A stretch of 64,000 bases of DNA from Caprella mutica (GCA_947561585.1 CANNZV010001032.1:271837-335836), one strand, 5' to 3'. Counted from the stretch's first letter, positions 17,158 through 26,972 are shown. Notes: generated by a model not told the origin, from the sequence alone. Translations and numbers: made by a program.

Positions 17158-18514
17158 AGAAGGTCAGCGCGGCAATTCCATTGGCTCCCCTCAGCAGAGT
17201 GTCTTGGCTCCACTCGATCTCTTTGAGATACGTGATCGTTCTTGCCTCGGTCGCTTCTTTCAGTTTCAGTGTGAGGGTATTTCCGGCGATGCTGCCTGAA
17301 TCGATCCTATCCGTTTCACTATCCAGATAGAATTGACCCACTAATGAGTCCTCCCAGACGACCGGTTGATCAAACTCCAGGGCGATCTGGTCTTTCGCGT
17401 CTCCGGTAAAGGAGGCGCGCTGAAGGTTGGGCGGCGTGATGTCTGCTGTGGGATCGTGGCCATAGAAGTCTCGTTCGATGAGTGGCTGGATGAGGCGCGC
17501 GAATTCCGCCCAGCCTGCTAGTGGATAGTGGCAAGTGCCGGCTGGCTGAATGCCAAGGGTGGACATGACATCCATGTTAGAAAAGAGCGTAGGGAGTGTG
17601 CGTTGCCTCTCGCGCAACCGGTCGCCCGAACCCTCGCGCCCGCCCATGCTGCACGAGTTTGGCCAAATTTGAAATACGTAATAATGTTGTACGTTCGGGA
17701 AATCCTGCTTCCAGCCGCCTGCCATTTCGACGAATAGCCGGTGGTAACTTTCCCATCCGTATCCACCGGTAGGACCGGCCGCGCCCTGGTCGTTCTCGCC
17801 TTGGTGCCACAGAATGCCGCGGATGCCGTGTGTCAGTTTCGCCTGCCGCACACGCCAGAGCATGCGTCCGTAGATGGTCGAGAGGTCGGTCGGATCTTCC
17901 ATGTTGCGCTGGTGCTGGTCGATGCGCGTTCCACCTACGGCGGCGTTGACGATGAAGATGGGCACCTTCTGGCTTGCCACTAGCCGTTTCGCCAGCTCCA
18001 TGCCCCACCAGCCCAACTCCGCTTTCTCGGCGTTCTCGGCTTTCCAGACAGGACGGCACCAGAGATTGCCAGGATCTTCATTCGCGTGGCCTGGCGCACG
18101 TCCGTAACTGCGGATCCACTCATTCGTCTCAGGTGGCGATTTCTCACTGGTGTCTGTGGCGAGCGCGTTCGATTGACCGTCGATGAGGTAGGCATCGCCG
18201 CAGACGAGATCGCCGACCGTCTCTTGCACTGTATCTCCTACGCCAAACTCCACTTTGTAGTTGATCAGGCCCGGCTTGAGCTTGGTGGACAGCGCATAGG
18301 ACTTATCCGCACCGACCTTCGCGGTCTCTGTCTTGACGAGACTGCCATTCGCATAGAGTCTGAGGAAAACCGACTCTGCTGATTCTGTTAGGAATCCATT
18401 GTAATAGAGCGTGCCTTCGCCTGTCTTGTCCCGGGAATAAAACTGGCCTTCAAGCGGCTTCTCATCTTTCTCTGGCTTCCGCTCCACCCAGGCGTCGTTT
18501 GCCGGTTCTGTCAC
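16943..18514 (-). CDS. Middle part of the same frameshifted protein: SASA/sialate O-acetylesterase-like domain and cytochrome c start
   Basis: This open frame encodes an Ig-like segment, then an SGNH-fold esterase domain of the SASA (DUF303) type. The segment [16 protein letters not shown] supplies the nucleophile Ser in GQSN, and [12 protein letters not shown] matches the family's QGE block. A further Ig-like region ends in the heme motif YCTKCHG near 17050. Beyond that codon the frame turns into an unrelated basic tail, while the DUF1592 sequence goes on in another frame, so the last 30 or so residues are an artefact of the shift. Upstream, in-frame codons continue without a stop to about 18613 and join the LamG part. 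I read this as a central segment, not a separate gene. Confidence 0.75.
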   Translation of the reverse strand: MTEPANDAWVERKPEKDEKPLEGQFYSRDKTGEGTLYYNGFLTESAESVFLRLYANGSLVKTETAKVGADKSYALSTKLKPGLINYKVEFGVGDTVQETVGDLVCGDAYLIDGQSNALATDTSEKSPPETNEWIRSYGRAPGHANEDPGNLWCRPVWKAENAEKAELGWWGMELAKRLVASQKVPIFIVNAAVGGTRIDQHQRNMEDPTDLSTIYGRMLWRVRQAKLTHGIRGILWHQGENDQGAAGPTGGYGWESYHRLFVEMAGGWKQDFPNVQHYYVFQIWPNSCSMGGREGSGDRLRERQRTLPTLFSNMDVMSTLGIQPAGTCHYPLAGWAEFARLIQPLIERDFYGHDPTADITPPNLQRASFTGDAKDQIALEFDQPVVWEDSLVGQFYLDSETDRIDSGSIAGNTLTLKLKEATEARTITYLKEIEWSQDTLLRGANGIAALTFCEVPLTEEDAEFSALQADAQQAFKHGVTPFVKDYCTKCHGNRRSQRRTQFGSRTEEPRQHRLQSTVETGAR

Positions 18515-18600
18515 GGTGATCGTCGCGCTCTGCGTGATGGCTTTCCCGCCGTTGCTAATCGTGGCCGTGACTGTGAGCTTTCCGCTATTCTGCGCGCGAT

Positions 18601-20085
18601 TTAGAATGAGTTTTCCGGTGTGATTTCATTGATCACCGCGAATGGCCCCGCGCTCCACTCCGTCTTCAAATCGCTGACACCGGCTGCCTGCATCTCGCTT
18701 AGGTTCGCCACTTGCGGTACGATTTCGATCGTTGATCGGCCATCCCATTTCTCTGGCGCGATGAGAGTGAAGATCGGATCGGGGACAGTCTCTTTGATCG
18801 AGATCGCGATATCCTTCGTCCGCACCCCGTCAGGATAAACTGCCTTGCATTGAAGCGTGACCTCCTGGTCACCCGTCACGCGTCCGGCCTCTAACGTGAA
18901 TGCGAATCGATCCACGGCCACAAGCGATTCCCCGGCCTTGTTCGTCAAGCTCCAATAAAGCTTCAATGCACCCGCTGCTGTCGCGTTCAGAGCCACTCGT
19001 TGGCCTTCGGTCACGGTCGCCTTTGCAGGAGTCACGGCGAATGAATCTCCACTCTTTACTAACGGACCGACCAGCGTCTGGAGCGGCTTTTGATTCTCAA
19101 ATTCCAGCCGAACCCAATCTGCCGAGCGTGCCACGTTCGCGATGCGTACCTCGTCGAGATCGCCGACGAAATCGTAGTGATGGTACCAACCTCCCAGCCA
19201 CAAGCGCGACGGCGTTTTGATATCCAATTTCGTGGTGGCTTCGGCGTCGAGTTTGCCATTGATATAGAGACGGCGCGGCTCTTCACCGAAGACGTGCGTG
19301 ACATGCACCCACTCTTTCATTGGCAAACGACTCTCGCCTTTGATGTCTGAAAAGTCGCTATCGATGTGCACGTGCGGTGGGCTGCGGAATTGCATCCTAA
19401 CTTTGCTGCCACGTCCTCCTCCCTCATTTCCCCAACCGATGATCGTTCCGTTAGGCTGTTCAGCGCGGAACCAAAGCGACGTGGTATGCGCAGTCCCTCC
19501 TGACGGGTAGTTCGGGATCTCCTCCCCGCCAAAGATGCCTGCTTTCCCTGGGAAATGCCGCGCCTTTCCGATCATTCCGGCTGTCAGTGAGGTGCCTTTG
19601 TCCTCCGACTGGAGGGTGCCTACCTCGTCCCTAACCACATCGCCAAGGTGCCATACGCTAACATAGCCATTGGTTTCATTGAGCACCGCCTTTCCGTCTG
19701 ACTCGTCCGTAGCGTCATCCTTGCCCCATAACATCAGGATCATTTGCCGAGCGTTCCCTTTGATCGTTGGCACCCGCACCCAGATGCTCGCTGCGCCTAT
19801 GACCGCATTCCAATCCTCGATCTGGTAGGCCAGCGGCTCGCCTTCCAATGAGGTGAAACGGACATCCGAGCCATCTGCTTTCGCTTGAGAGAAATCGAAC
19901 CAATCTTTGTCGATCCGGACCAACAGGGGGAAGCCCTCGATTAGGGCACCATCGGGGAGATCTGCGCCTTCTGGCGTGGTGAGAATGGCGAGTTGGCCGG
20001 AGTGTTTCCAGCCATTGATAGATTCCTGCGCACTTGTGATGAGCGGAAGGAGCAATGCTAGGATCAGCGAAACGGTTTGTTTCAT
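18601..20085 (-). CDS. N-terminal part of the frameshifted protein: signal peptide, DUF2341 and LamG-like domain
   Basis: This begins with a clear signal peptide (MKQTVSLILALLLPLITSA), followed by a DUF2341-like region (FPLLVRIDKDWFDF to SIWVRVP). A concanavalin A-like LamG domain follows, with typical YVSVWHLGD and LYINGKLDAEA segments and a closing LGGWYHHYDFVGDLDEVRIA. Two Ig-like segments then run to the end. The frame stops at 18601-18603, but just before it a shift at the TTTT run 18611-18614 opens a frame that continues the Ig domain without interruption into the esterase part. The full product would be about 1,585 residues, secreted, with carbohydrate-binding, esterase and cytochrome parts. 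Confidence 0.8.
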   Translation of the reverse strand: MKQTVSLILALLLPLITSAQESINGWKHSGQLAILTTPEGADLPDGALIEGFPLLVRIDKDWFDFSQAKADGSDVRFTSLEGEPLAYQIEDWNAVIGAASIWVRVPTIKGNARQMILMLWGKDDATDESDGKAVLNETNGYVSVWHLGDVVRDEVGTLQSEDKGTSLTAGMIGKARHFPGKAGIFGGEEIPNYPSGGTAHTTSLWFRAEQPNGTIIGWGNEGGGRGSKVRMQFRSPPHVHIDSDFSDIKGESRLPMKEWVHVTHVFGEEPRRLYINGKLDAEATTKLDIKTPSRLWLGGWYHHYDFVGDLDEVRIANVARSADWVRLEFENQKPLQTLVGPLVKSGDSFAVTPAKATVTEGQRVALNATAAGALKLYWSLTNKAGESLVAVDRFAFTLEAGRVTGDQEVTLQCKAVYPDGVRTKDIAISIKETVPDPIFTLIAPEKWDGRSTIEIVPQVANLSEMQAAGVSDLKTEWSAGPFAVINEITPENSF

Positions 20086-20115
20086 AGGGCGATTCGGTTC
20101 TCAGGGGTGCCGTCT

Positions 20116-22491
20116 CTATTTGTAGGCTGAGGGTGGCTTCGGAATGACACCTAGAGCTTCATAGTTGAACCCGCTTTCGAGCGGCTTGTAGGTGCCGACG
20201 ATGTCGACGCTTCGTGTCGGTGTGATAGAGTTCTCTATCCCCATTCCCCAATACGCAGCATTGATGATGAGTCGGCGGAGACCGGGATTCTCAAGGTCAT
20301 GGCCACTGCCCATGGTGGAGTGAAACACACGGGCGCTTTTGTCCTTGCTAGTCTGCCAGTTCTTGAACCACGCGACTGGCAACGGCTCAAGCTCTTTATT
20401 CGGCGGATCGTCGTGATTTCGCCCCGTGAGAGGCTGCCCCCAGACTAGCGCAGTGCATCCCTCCGGTAGATTTGTTCCTTCTTTGTAGGTCCGGTAGACG
20501 TCAGAGTTTCCCCAGATATCGCTCACGCCGACGAGGATGGGATGGTCCTTCTGTTCCGGGACGATGGTGCCGCGTGTGGAGTCGGCCTGCCAGCGGCCAT
20601 GGTGCCCCATGAAACTGCCTCCTAACACATCGCTACCCCACTTCACTTGCTTGCCGTCGATCTTGTAGGGCAGCGGGGCGTGAAAGCCGTGATTGGCCGT
20701 GCGTAAGGCGATGATGGGTTTGCCAGAGTCGATGTAATTCACGATGAGTTCCCGCTCCGACATGGGGAGTGTTAGTAGGCGAGCAAGGAAGATGACCAGA
20801 TCTGCGGAGGCGAGCTGATCCAGGCCGGGGATGTGGTGCTCTTTGAACTCCTTTCCTTTCTCGGGATAAACGGGCATCGTCGGATCCACTTCGCCCTTCT
20901 CATTCACCGCAAAGAGCACGGTGCAGTCGAAGCCGTGATGGGTGCTGAGAATCTTCGCCATCATGGGCATGGACTGCTCGCTGCGATATTCTTGATCCGC
21001 CGCGATCAAGACGATGCGCTTGCCCTTGCCGGGGCCGTCACTGCCGGTGTAGCCCAGCCATTGTTTGCCATTGTCCTGTGGTTTGGTTGTCTTGGCGTAG
21101 GCAGGGTGGCTGCCATCGGCGGGTAAGATAGCGTTCCAGGCTCGCAGGGCTTTATCGAGGCGGGCGACGATCTTTGGATTGGCTTCGGCTAGATTTGTGA
21201 GTTCGCCAGGGTCGGCCGGGAGGTCGAAGAGCTGGGGGACGCTGCCATCGTGATTCACCAAATACTTCCATTTCCCATGGCGCACGGCAAGATCGGGATT
21301 GTCTTCGTCGAAGCCTTGGTTGAAGCCGGGACGATCGGGAGGGCGTCGCCAGAAGATCGGGGCTTTGCGGGAAGCGTTGGAGTGTCCTAACAAGGTGGCG
21401 GAGATGTCTTCGCCGTCGAGTGTTTGCGTGGGTTTGGTTCCGGCGAGTTTGTAGAGCGATCGATTGAGATCGATCGCGGAGAAGACGGACTGGTGATTGG
21501 TGGTGCCTGCAATCGAGGTCTTGATGAGGCCAGGTGCCCAGACGATGAGGGGAGAGCGTATACCTCCTTCATACATCCAGGTCTTGGCCCCACGAAAGGG
21601 CTTGGATGTGCCGGCACCGGGTTCGTGGCCATTGTCCGAGCAGACGGTGATGATGGTGTTGTCGCGCAACTTGGGATCGTTTCGGACTCTATCAAAGAGC
21701 CGGGCGAGTTGTTCGTCCATGGAATCGAGCACGCCCTGATAGAGAGCCCGTTTGTTGCCGCCCCATTTATCTAGCGGTGGCCAGAAGGGGCCGTGGACGT
21801 CGTCAGGCCATAGGTTGATGAAGAATGGCTTCTCGGCGCTTGTTGATTGATCGATGAATGTGAGGGCGGCATCGACGAAGCCGGTGGTGAGTTCGGAGCG
21901 TTGTTTCCATTGAAAGCCTTCCCCTAGGCGTTCGGCATTGGCCCAGATACGTCCGACGATGGGCTCGCCACCGTCTGGATTCGGTTTCATCGTCAGTGGG
22001 AGGAGCTTTGGTCCCATGCCTTCGAAGTTGGTTAGGCTTTGGTCGAATCCGTATTCAGTAATAGGCGGGGCATCGTCCACATCGCGCTGGCCACCCATGT
22101 GCCATTTGCCGAAGTGGCCCGTCGCGTAGCCGTGGGCTTTGAGCTGGCGCGCAAGTGTTGGGGCTTTCGGGTCTAACCACTGTGCCATGCCGCGTTTCTT
22201 ATTGGATCGTCGATTGTTTAAGTAGGAAGTGATGCGCCAGCGCTGCGGGTATTGGCCTGTGGTCAGAGCTACCCGCGAGGGCGAGCAGATCGGGGAGTTG
22301 ACATAGAAATTAGTGAACTTGATGCCCTCGGCGGCGAGACGGTCGATGTGCTGAGTATTAACGGTGCCTCCGAAACAGGAGAAGTCGGAGTAGCCCATGT
22401 CGTCAATGAAGACGACGATGATGTTGGGCTTCTTGGCTGCATTCGTCGTTTGCAGAAGTGCCAGGAGAGAGATGAGAAATAGACGTTGCAT
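20116..22491 (-). CDS. Secreted sulfatase fused to a ThuA-like domain
   Basis: A 791-residue two-domain protein. After a signal peptide (residues 1-18), residues 21-470 form an S1 sulfatase. It has FIDDMGYSDFSCFGG with metal-binding Asp30-Asp31, the formylglycine signature CSPSR at Cys69, GHFGKWHMGG and CSDNGHEPG. From about residue 490 a second domain starts with KRIVLIAADQEYRSEQSMP and continues through ALRTANHGFHAP and RVFHSTMGSGHD. These match the ThuA-like (trehalose-utilisation, class I amidotransferase-like) fold found in sugar metabolism and planctomycete proteins. No gap or stop separates the domains. The gene lies upstream of the esterase/cytochrome gene (30-base gap) and downstream of another sulfatase (12-base gap), which suggests one catabolic operon. 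Confidence 0.88.
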   Translation of the reverse strand: MQRLFLISLLALLQTTNAAKKPNIIVVFIDDMGYSDFSCFGGTVNTQHIDRLAAEGIKFTNFYVNSPICSPSRVALTTGQYPQRWRITSYLNNRRSNKKRGMAQWLDPKAPTLARQLKAHGYATGHFGKWHMGGQRDVDDAPPITEYGFDQSLTNFEGMGPKLLPLTMKPNPDGGEPIVGRIWANAERLGEGFQWKQRSELTTGFVDAALTFIDQSTSAEKPFFINLWPDDVHGPFWPPLDKWGGNKRALYQGVLDSMDEQLARLFDRVRNDPKLRDNTIITVCSDNGHEPGAGTSKPFRGAKTWMYEGGIRSPLIVWAPGLIKTSIAGTTNHQSVFSAIDLNRSLYKLAGTKPTQTLDGEDISATLLGHSNASRKAPIFWRRPPDRPGFNQGFDEDNPDLAVRHGKWKYLVNHDGSVPQLFDLPADPGELTNLAEANPKIVARLDKALRAWNAILPADGSHPAYAKTTKPQDNGKQWLGYTGSDGPGKGKRIVLIAADQEYRSEQSMPMMAKILSTHHGFDCTVLFAVNEKGEVDPTMPVYPEKGKEFKEHHIPGLDQLASADLVIFLARLLTLPMSERELIVNYIDSGKPIIALRTANHGFHAPLPYKIDGKQVKWGSDVLGGSFMGHHGRWQADSTRGTIVPEQKDHPILVGVSDIWGNSDVYRTYKEGTNLPEGCTALVWGQPLTGRNHDDPPNKELEPLPVAWFKNWQTSKDKSARVFHSTMGSGHDLENPGLRRLIINAAYWGMGIENSITPTRSVDIVGTYKPLESGFNYEALGVIPKPPSAYK

Positions 22492-22503
22492 GGTGTGATG
22501 GGT

Positions 22504-24006
22504 TTAGCGTTTGCGTGAGACTGGCTTGGGATGCTTTGCTAGAATAGCTTTCAAGTCTTCGACTATCTTGGGCTGGCTCTCGGCGAGATTCTCACGCTCG
22601 AGTGGGTCCGTTTGATAGTCATACAACTCGTATACAGCTTCGGTGTCCTTTGCTTTCCGCCATTCCACGAGCCGATGGCGCTCGGTGCGTATGGCGCGAC
22701 CAAGCTTGGCCTTGGGGTAAGCATGGTATGCGTGATCACGGACACGCTTGTTAGGATCTTTGAGGACGGGGACTAGGCTGACTCCGTCGATGGGCTGCGG
22801 GCCTTTGGGTGCTGGTAGGCCGGCTAGTTCTGCTAGGGTTGGGAAGATGTCGGCGCTTTCGGCAAGTTGCTTGGTTGCAGAGTTTGGCAAGGTGACGCCG
22901 GGGGCTCGGATGAGGAGAGGAATGTGGTTGGCTTGCTCGTAGTTTGTGTGCTTTGTCCAGATTCCGAGATCACCTAAGTGGAAGCCGTGATCGCCCCACA
23001 GAACCACTATCGTATCCTTGGCGAGATCTAAGGATTCGATGGCGTCTATGACTTTACCGATCTGGGCGTCGACGTAGCTGACACTGGCATAGTAGCCGTG
23101 GATCAATTGTCGCGCCATGGCGTCATTGATAGGAGCTGGATCATTCTTATCCGGCACGGGGAAGTAATTTCGAATTTCGCCGCCACGCTTGTGGGCTGTG
23201 CGAGGCGAGTTCTTCGGCAGATCGCTATACTCGGCGAGTGGGAAGGACTTCGCGTCGTAGAGGTCCCAGTATTTCTTTGGCGCGGAGAAGGGGAGGTGGG
23301 GACGGGCGAAGCCTGCGGTGATGAAGAAGGGGGTGTTCTCTGAGGTGCGTCGTGCTCTTGCTGCTTTCAAGCGGCGTATTGTCTCAACGGCGACTCGGCC
23401 ATCGGCGTAGGCGTCGTCTGCGACATCAGGATGCTCGAAGGCGGCACCTCGAGGTAGGGTGTTCATTCCTCCCGGAGGGGCTTTCTTATTCTGAAACATG
23501 GCTTCCTCACGGGTGAGTTTGCCTTCGGGCTTGCTTGCTGGGTCACGATACTCAATGACCTTCTCTTTGAAATGAGGCACGGAGAAGGATTCAGGGTCGC
23601 CGTGATTGCCATGACCAATATGATAGACTTTGCCGAGGGATTCCGTCCGATAGCCGTGCTTGGCGAAGTGCTGGGGAATGGTGACGGCGTCAGGAATAGC
23701 TTTACGCAAGTGTGAGCCTAAGCCGTAGAGTCCTGTAGATGTCGAATGAGAACCGAGCATGAGAGCGAAACGGGAAGGGGCACAGACCGCCTGGTTACAA
23801 TAGGCGAGGTCGAAGCGCATTCCTGAGGCAGCGAGCGCGTCCATGTGAGGCGTCTTGGCTAGCTCGTCGCCGTAGCAGCCAAGAGCGGGCTTAAGGTCGT
23901 CGACTAGGATCAGGAGGACATTGGGTTTCTCAATCGCGGTGAGGGACTGAGAGCAAGCCCATAGGGAGAGCAGCAGGATTCGGAACGAGAGCATGGTTCG
24001 GTGCAT
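22504..24006 (-). CDS. Secreted iduronate-2-sulfatase-like sulfatase
   Basis: S1 sulfatase of the iduronate-2-sulfatase-like branch, about 500 residues from the ATG at 24006. It has a signal peptide to about residue 24, then KPNVLLILVDDLKPALGCYG with the metal-binding Asp pair at 37-38. The formylglycine motif CAPSR starts at Cys75, followed by GKVYHIGHGNHGDPESFS and VVLWGDHGFHLGDLG. An upstream TTG at 24033 would add nine residues ahead of the signal peptide and is less likely. By family, it would desulfate uronate-containing sulfated polysaccharides. Together with the two neighbouring genes it suggests use of sulfated, perhaps acetylated, marine polysaccharide; the exact substrate is not readable. 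Confidence 0.88.
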   Translation of the reverse strand: MHRTMLSFRILLLSLWACSQSLTAIEKPNVLLILVDDLKPALGCYGDELAKTPHMDALAASGMRFDLAYCNQAVCAPSRFALMLGSHSTSTGLYGLGSHLRKAIPDAVTIPQHFAKHGYRTESLGKVYHIGHGNHGDPESFSVPHFKEKVIEYRDPASKPEGKLTREEAMFQNKKAPPGGMNTLPRGAAFEHPDVADDAYADGRVAVETIRRLKAARARRTSENTPFFITAGFARPHLPFSAPKKYWDLYDAKSFPLAEYSDLPKNSPRTAHKRGGEIRNYFPVPDKNDPAPINDAMARQLIHGYYASVSYVDAQIGKVIDAIESLDLAKDTIVVLWGDHGFHLGDLGIWTKHTNYEQANHIPLLIRAPGVTLPNSATKQLAESADIFPTLAELAGLPAPKGPQPIDGVSLVPVLKDPNKRVRDHAYHAYPKAKLGRAIRTERHRLVEWRKAKDTEAVYELYDYQTDPLERENLAESQPKIVEDLKAILAKHPKPVSRKR

Positions 24007-24109
24007 TGTTGGTGATTGAAGGGAAAGCGACAATAGAAAGAAGACTCAGCGCACGGTGATGTGAAGACAGGGCTGGCGTATTTAGAAAGCGGGTTCTAGA
24101 TCATAAGCA

Positions 24110-24886
24110 ATGCTATCGGAAGATGAGAGAACCGCGTTTGAAGAGAACGGATACCTGGTGATTCGGGGCTTGGTCGCTAGTGATGACGCTGCGCTTCTCC
24201 GAGATGTGGCCATACGTGATTGGAAGGTGGGCACGCTCCCTGTGGAGTTTGAATCTGAGGTTTCACTGCCAGATGACGTCGCCGGAGTGACGGAGACTCG
24301 CCGGGCAAATGTCATCCGTAGACTTGGCAATGCTTTCGTCCGCGATCCTTTGTTTTATAGACTCTTAACCAGTCCACCCATCGCTGGCAGATTGCGAGAG
24401 TTGCTTCATGCGGACGAGGTGGTGATGCCGCTGGGTCATCACAACTGTATCATGACGAAAGGAGCTCACGGCGGGAGCGAGACAAAGTGGCACCAAGACT
24501 TTCGATACTGGCACTTTCTTACCAATAACTTAGTTTCGGTGTGGTTTGCACTTGGCCAAGAATATCCGAAGAATGGCTGTCTGCGGATTATTCCAGGATC
24601 TCATCGTGCGGAATTTGGTGCTTCAAGCTTCGATAGTAAGCAGTTCTTTCGCACCGATTATATAGAGAACGAGCCGTTCCTAGAGCGGGCGATTGATGTG
24701 GAGCTTGAGCCGGGTGATGTGCTTTTCTTTCACTGTCTGACACTTCACAGTGCAGGCCCTAACACGTCTTCTGATCCTAAGTTCTCAGCCGTGTTTACTT
24801 TCCGCGACTCAACGAATCTGCCTAAGGAAGGCAGCCGATCAGCTAGCAGTGGAGAGTTTGTGCTTCCTAAGCCAGCCCTCTACTGA
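24110..24886 (+). CDS. Phytanoyl-CoA dioxygenase (PhyH) family protein
   Basis: Iron(II)/2-oxoglutarate-dependent oxygenase of the PhyH type, 258 residues. The facial triad is visible: His128 and Asp130 in KWHQDF, and His213 in TLHSAGPN. The fold markers WFALGQEYPKNGCLRIIPGSH and ELEPGDVLFFH are also present. No signal peptide is seen, so it acts in the cytoplasm. It would oxidise a small organic substrate; PhyH proteins act on very different compounds, so I give none. It is divergent from the sulfatase operon and convergent with the Wza-like gene, overlapping its 3' end by seven bases. Confidence 0.88.
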   Translation: MLSEDERTAFEENGYLVIRGLVASDDAALLRDVAIRDWKVGTLPVEFESEVSLPDDVAGVTETRRANVIRRLGNAFVRDPLFYRLLTSPPIAGRLRELLHADEVVMPLGHHNCIMTKGAHGGSETKWHQDFRYWHFLTNNLVSVWFALGQEYPKNGCLRIIPGSHRAEFGASSFDSKQFFRTDYIENEPFLERAIDVELEPGDVLFFHCLTLHSAGPNTSSDPKFSAVFTFRDSTNLPKEGSRSASSGEFVLPKPALY

Positions 24887-25968
24887 ATCCCGATGGTAGC
24901 TGGCTGAGCAGCGTCGCGATCGATGATACGACCACCTTGGTAGACGGCGACAGCTTGAGCGGCTGCGCTGACGACCTGGACGAGGTATTCTTCAGCCTTC
25001 TCCCATGGGGAACGTGGCATCCAAACGACATCGCCCGGTTCGAGAGGGACATCGGAAGCGACTCCCTTGAGGACGTGATCGAAATTGACGATGGCGTATT
25101 CAGGTTTGGTTAGTGAGCCGCGTAAGATCACTGCCTTCTGACGATAGGCCTGTGGTGTGGGACCACCGGCACGTGCTAGAGCGGACACGAGAGTGGTGCC
25201 GCTTTTGTAGGTGACAGACTTCGGGTTTGTCACAGAGCCTAACAGATAGACTTTGGCGTCTTGAGTCGAGGGGATGTAGATGTAATCACCTGACTCTAGG
25301 AAGATGTTCTGTGAAGTGTCTCCGCCTTCGACTAAGCCCTTGAAATCGACAGGCAGAAGCTTGTGATTTCGAACGACGTAGGCGCTGGAGAGATCTGGTA
25401 GGCTTTCCAGGTTTGCGTTGAGCGCGCTTGCTAGGCCACCGGCTTCAGCAATGGCGTCGAGAACTGTGAGAGGTCGCGTGAGAGGGTAAGTTCCCGGCGT
25501 ATTCACTTGCCCAAGGACGAAGTAGTTGCGGCTGGTGATCTCATCGAGAGTGATCCTGACGAGAGGATTGCGTTCGAAGGCCTGCATCTTCTTCCTGATG
25601 GCAGCAGTGAGTTCCTCGACCGTCTTGCCTTCTGCAGGGACGCCTTGCGCGAGGTCGAAATAGACGAGGCCGTCAGGCATCACGCGGGTGACTTGGCGAG
25701 TCTCTGGCTTGTCGGTAAGCTCAATGGTGAGGTTGTCACCTTGGCCGAGACGGTAGTCGTCTGTCTTGGGCCGGAGCATGCTTTTTGAAATGCGACCAGA
25801 GCCTTTGAACTTCTGGAAGTTTGCCGAGGTCTCCATGCTGCCAGAGCCGACTTCAGATGCTTGAGCACGTGGGTCGAAGCGGTTGGCTCCGTTTTTACCG
25901 GGGATAGGATCGCAGGAAGCGAGGAGGCTAACACCAGCGATAAGGCAAAGATGAACGATTGATCTCAT
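24880..25968 (-). CDS. Polysaccharide export lipoprotein, Wza-like (Poly_export and SLBB)
   Basis: Outer-membrane export protein for capsule or exopolysaccharide. From the ATG at 25968 it begins with a lipoprotein signal ending in LLASC (Cys19). A Poly_export domain follows (DYRLGQGDNLTIELTDKPET to VRITLDEI), then an SLBB-type repeat beginning NYFVLGQVNTPGTYPLTRPL and a second one with AKVYLLGSVTNPKSVTY. A late DVVWMPRSPWEKAEEYL segment closes it, close to the matching end of the neighbouring homologue. An upstream in-frame start would add 43 basic residues and hide the lipoprotein signal. It is the last gene of the leftward exopolysaccharide operon. Confidence 0.9.
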   Translation of the reverse strand: MRSIVHLCLIAGVSLLASCDPIPGKNGANRFDPRAQASEVGSGSMETSANFQKFKGSGRISKSMLRPKTDDYRLGQGDNLTIELTDKPETRQVTRVMPDGLVYFDLAQGVPAEGKTVEELTAAIRKKMQAFERNPLVRITLDEITSRNYFVLGQVNTPGTYPLTRPLTVLDAIAEAGGLASALNANLESLPDLSSAYVVRNHKLLPVDFKGLVEGGDTSQNIFLESGDYIYIPSTQDAKVYLLGSVTNPKSVTYKSGTTLVSALARAGGPTPQAYRQKAVILRGSLTKPEYAIVNFDHVLKGVASDVPLEPGDVVWMPRSPWEKAEEYLVQVVSAAAQAVAVYQGGRIIDRDAAQPATIGIQ

Positions 25969-25997
25969 GAGAAATACGATAGTTAAAAAGTTAGGTT

Positions 25998-26942
25998 CTA
26001 CTCGCGGAGGCGGGTTTCGATATCCACCTTGGTGGTGGCTGCGGCGCGAAGGAATCCGGTGAAGGCGTTGTCTAGAATGGTCTCTGCGTGGTACCACGGC
26101 TTGCGGTGAATGTAGAGGATATCACCAGGTTGGATGGGCACATCTGCTTGCTTCGCTTTGAGCACATCCGAGATGTTAACGACAATTGTCTCGGGCTTGT
26201 GCCGGCTACCGCGAACGACGAGGACTTTGCCTTTCCAGGCTTCTTTGGCAAAGCCAGCTTGCTCAGTGATGGCACCAACGACGCCTAGACCTGGGCGGAC
26301 ACGATGCATGCCCTGATTCCTGACATAGCCAAAGATGTAGTATTCATCGCTCAGGTTTGATGCGATGTAGATGTGATCTTCGTGCTGAAGCGTGATGTTT
26401 TGCCGAGTGTCGCCATCGGAATAGAGCTTTGTGAAATCGACTGCTAGCTTCCGGCCTTGGCGGACGATGAAGGACTGGCTGAGATTCACCCGGGCATTGA
26501 CTGCGCCAGCTTGGGTGTCTTCTTTGGAAAGGCCTCCTGCTCTGGCGATGGCTTCTAACAAAGTCACGGATCGCTGGATGGTGAACTTGCCTTGCTTCGG
26601 CACGCTTCCGAGAATGGTGTAGCTCTTGCTGCCCAGTGCGCCAGGTGACAGGATCACTCTAGCGTTGGTGTCGAGTTTTTGAAGGGCTGTCTCTACGGCT
26701 TTGCCTGCTTCAGGGATGGTGAGTCCGGCGATTTTAACGCGGACGTCGAGGTAGGTGATGGTCCCGTCAGGTGCGATGGGAATGCCTTCGGTCTTCGTTT
26801 CAGGACGACCGATGACATACAGAGTCACATTGTCTCCAGCTCCTAGAGTGTACATCGGCTTTTGCGCAGAGGCAAAGAAGGATGTCGCTAGAAGAATGGC
26901 GAGGAAAGTGGACCAGAGAAGAGGGCGGGGTGCGCAGTTCAT
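25998..26942 (-). CDS. Second Wza-like polysaccharide export protein (Poly_export and SLBB)
   Basis: A paralogue of the next gene, 314 residues, with a cleavable signal peptide (to about residue 26, SFFASAQ) instead of a lipobox. It carries Poly_export (MYTLGAGDNVTLYVIGRPET), a first SLBB (SYTILGSVPKQGKFTIQRSV) and a second SLBB (EYYIFGYVRNQGMHRVRPGL), and ends with ILYIHRKPWYHAETILDNAF. It lies 29 bases before the lipoprotein homologue and 30 bases after the Wzz-like gene. Two different export proteins in one locus could form a mixed channel, or one could act as a periplasmic adaptor; the sequence does not decide this. Confidence 0.9.
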   Translation of the reverse strand: MNCAPRPLLWSTFLAILLATSFFASAQKPMYTLGAGDNVTLYVIGRPETKTEGIPIAPDGTITYLDVRVKIAGLTIPEAGKAVETALQKLDTNARVILSPGALGSKSYTILGSVPKQGKFTIQRSVTLLEAIARAGGLSKEDTQAGAVNARVNLSQSFIVRQGRKLAVDFTKLYSDGDTRQNITLQHEDHIYIASNLSDEYYIFGYVRNQGMHRVRPGLGVVGAITEQAGFAKEAWKGKVLVVRGSRHKPETIVVNISDVLKAKQADVPIQPGDILYIHRKPWYHAETILDNAFTGFLRAAATTKVDIETRLRE

Positions 26943-26972
26943 GGTGAATTTGTTGGTTGGTGTTAGAGCGAC

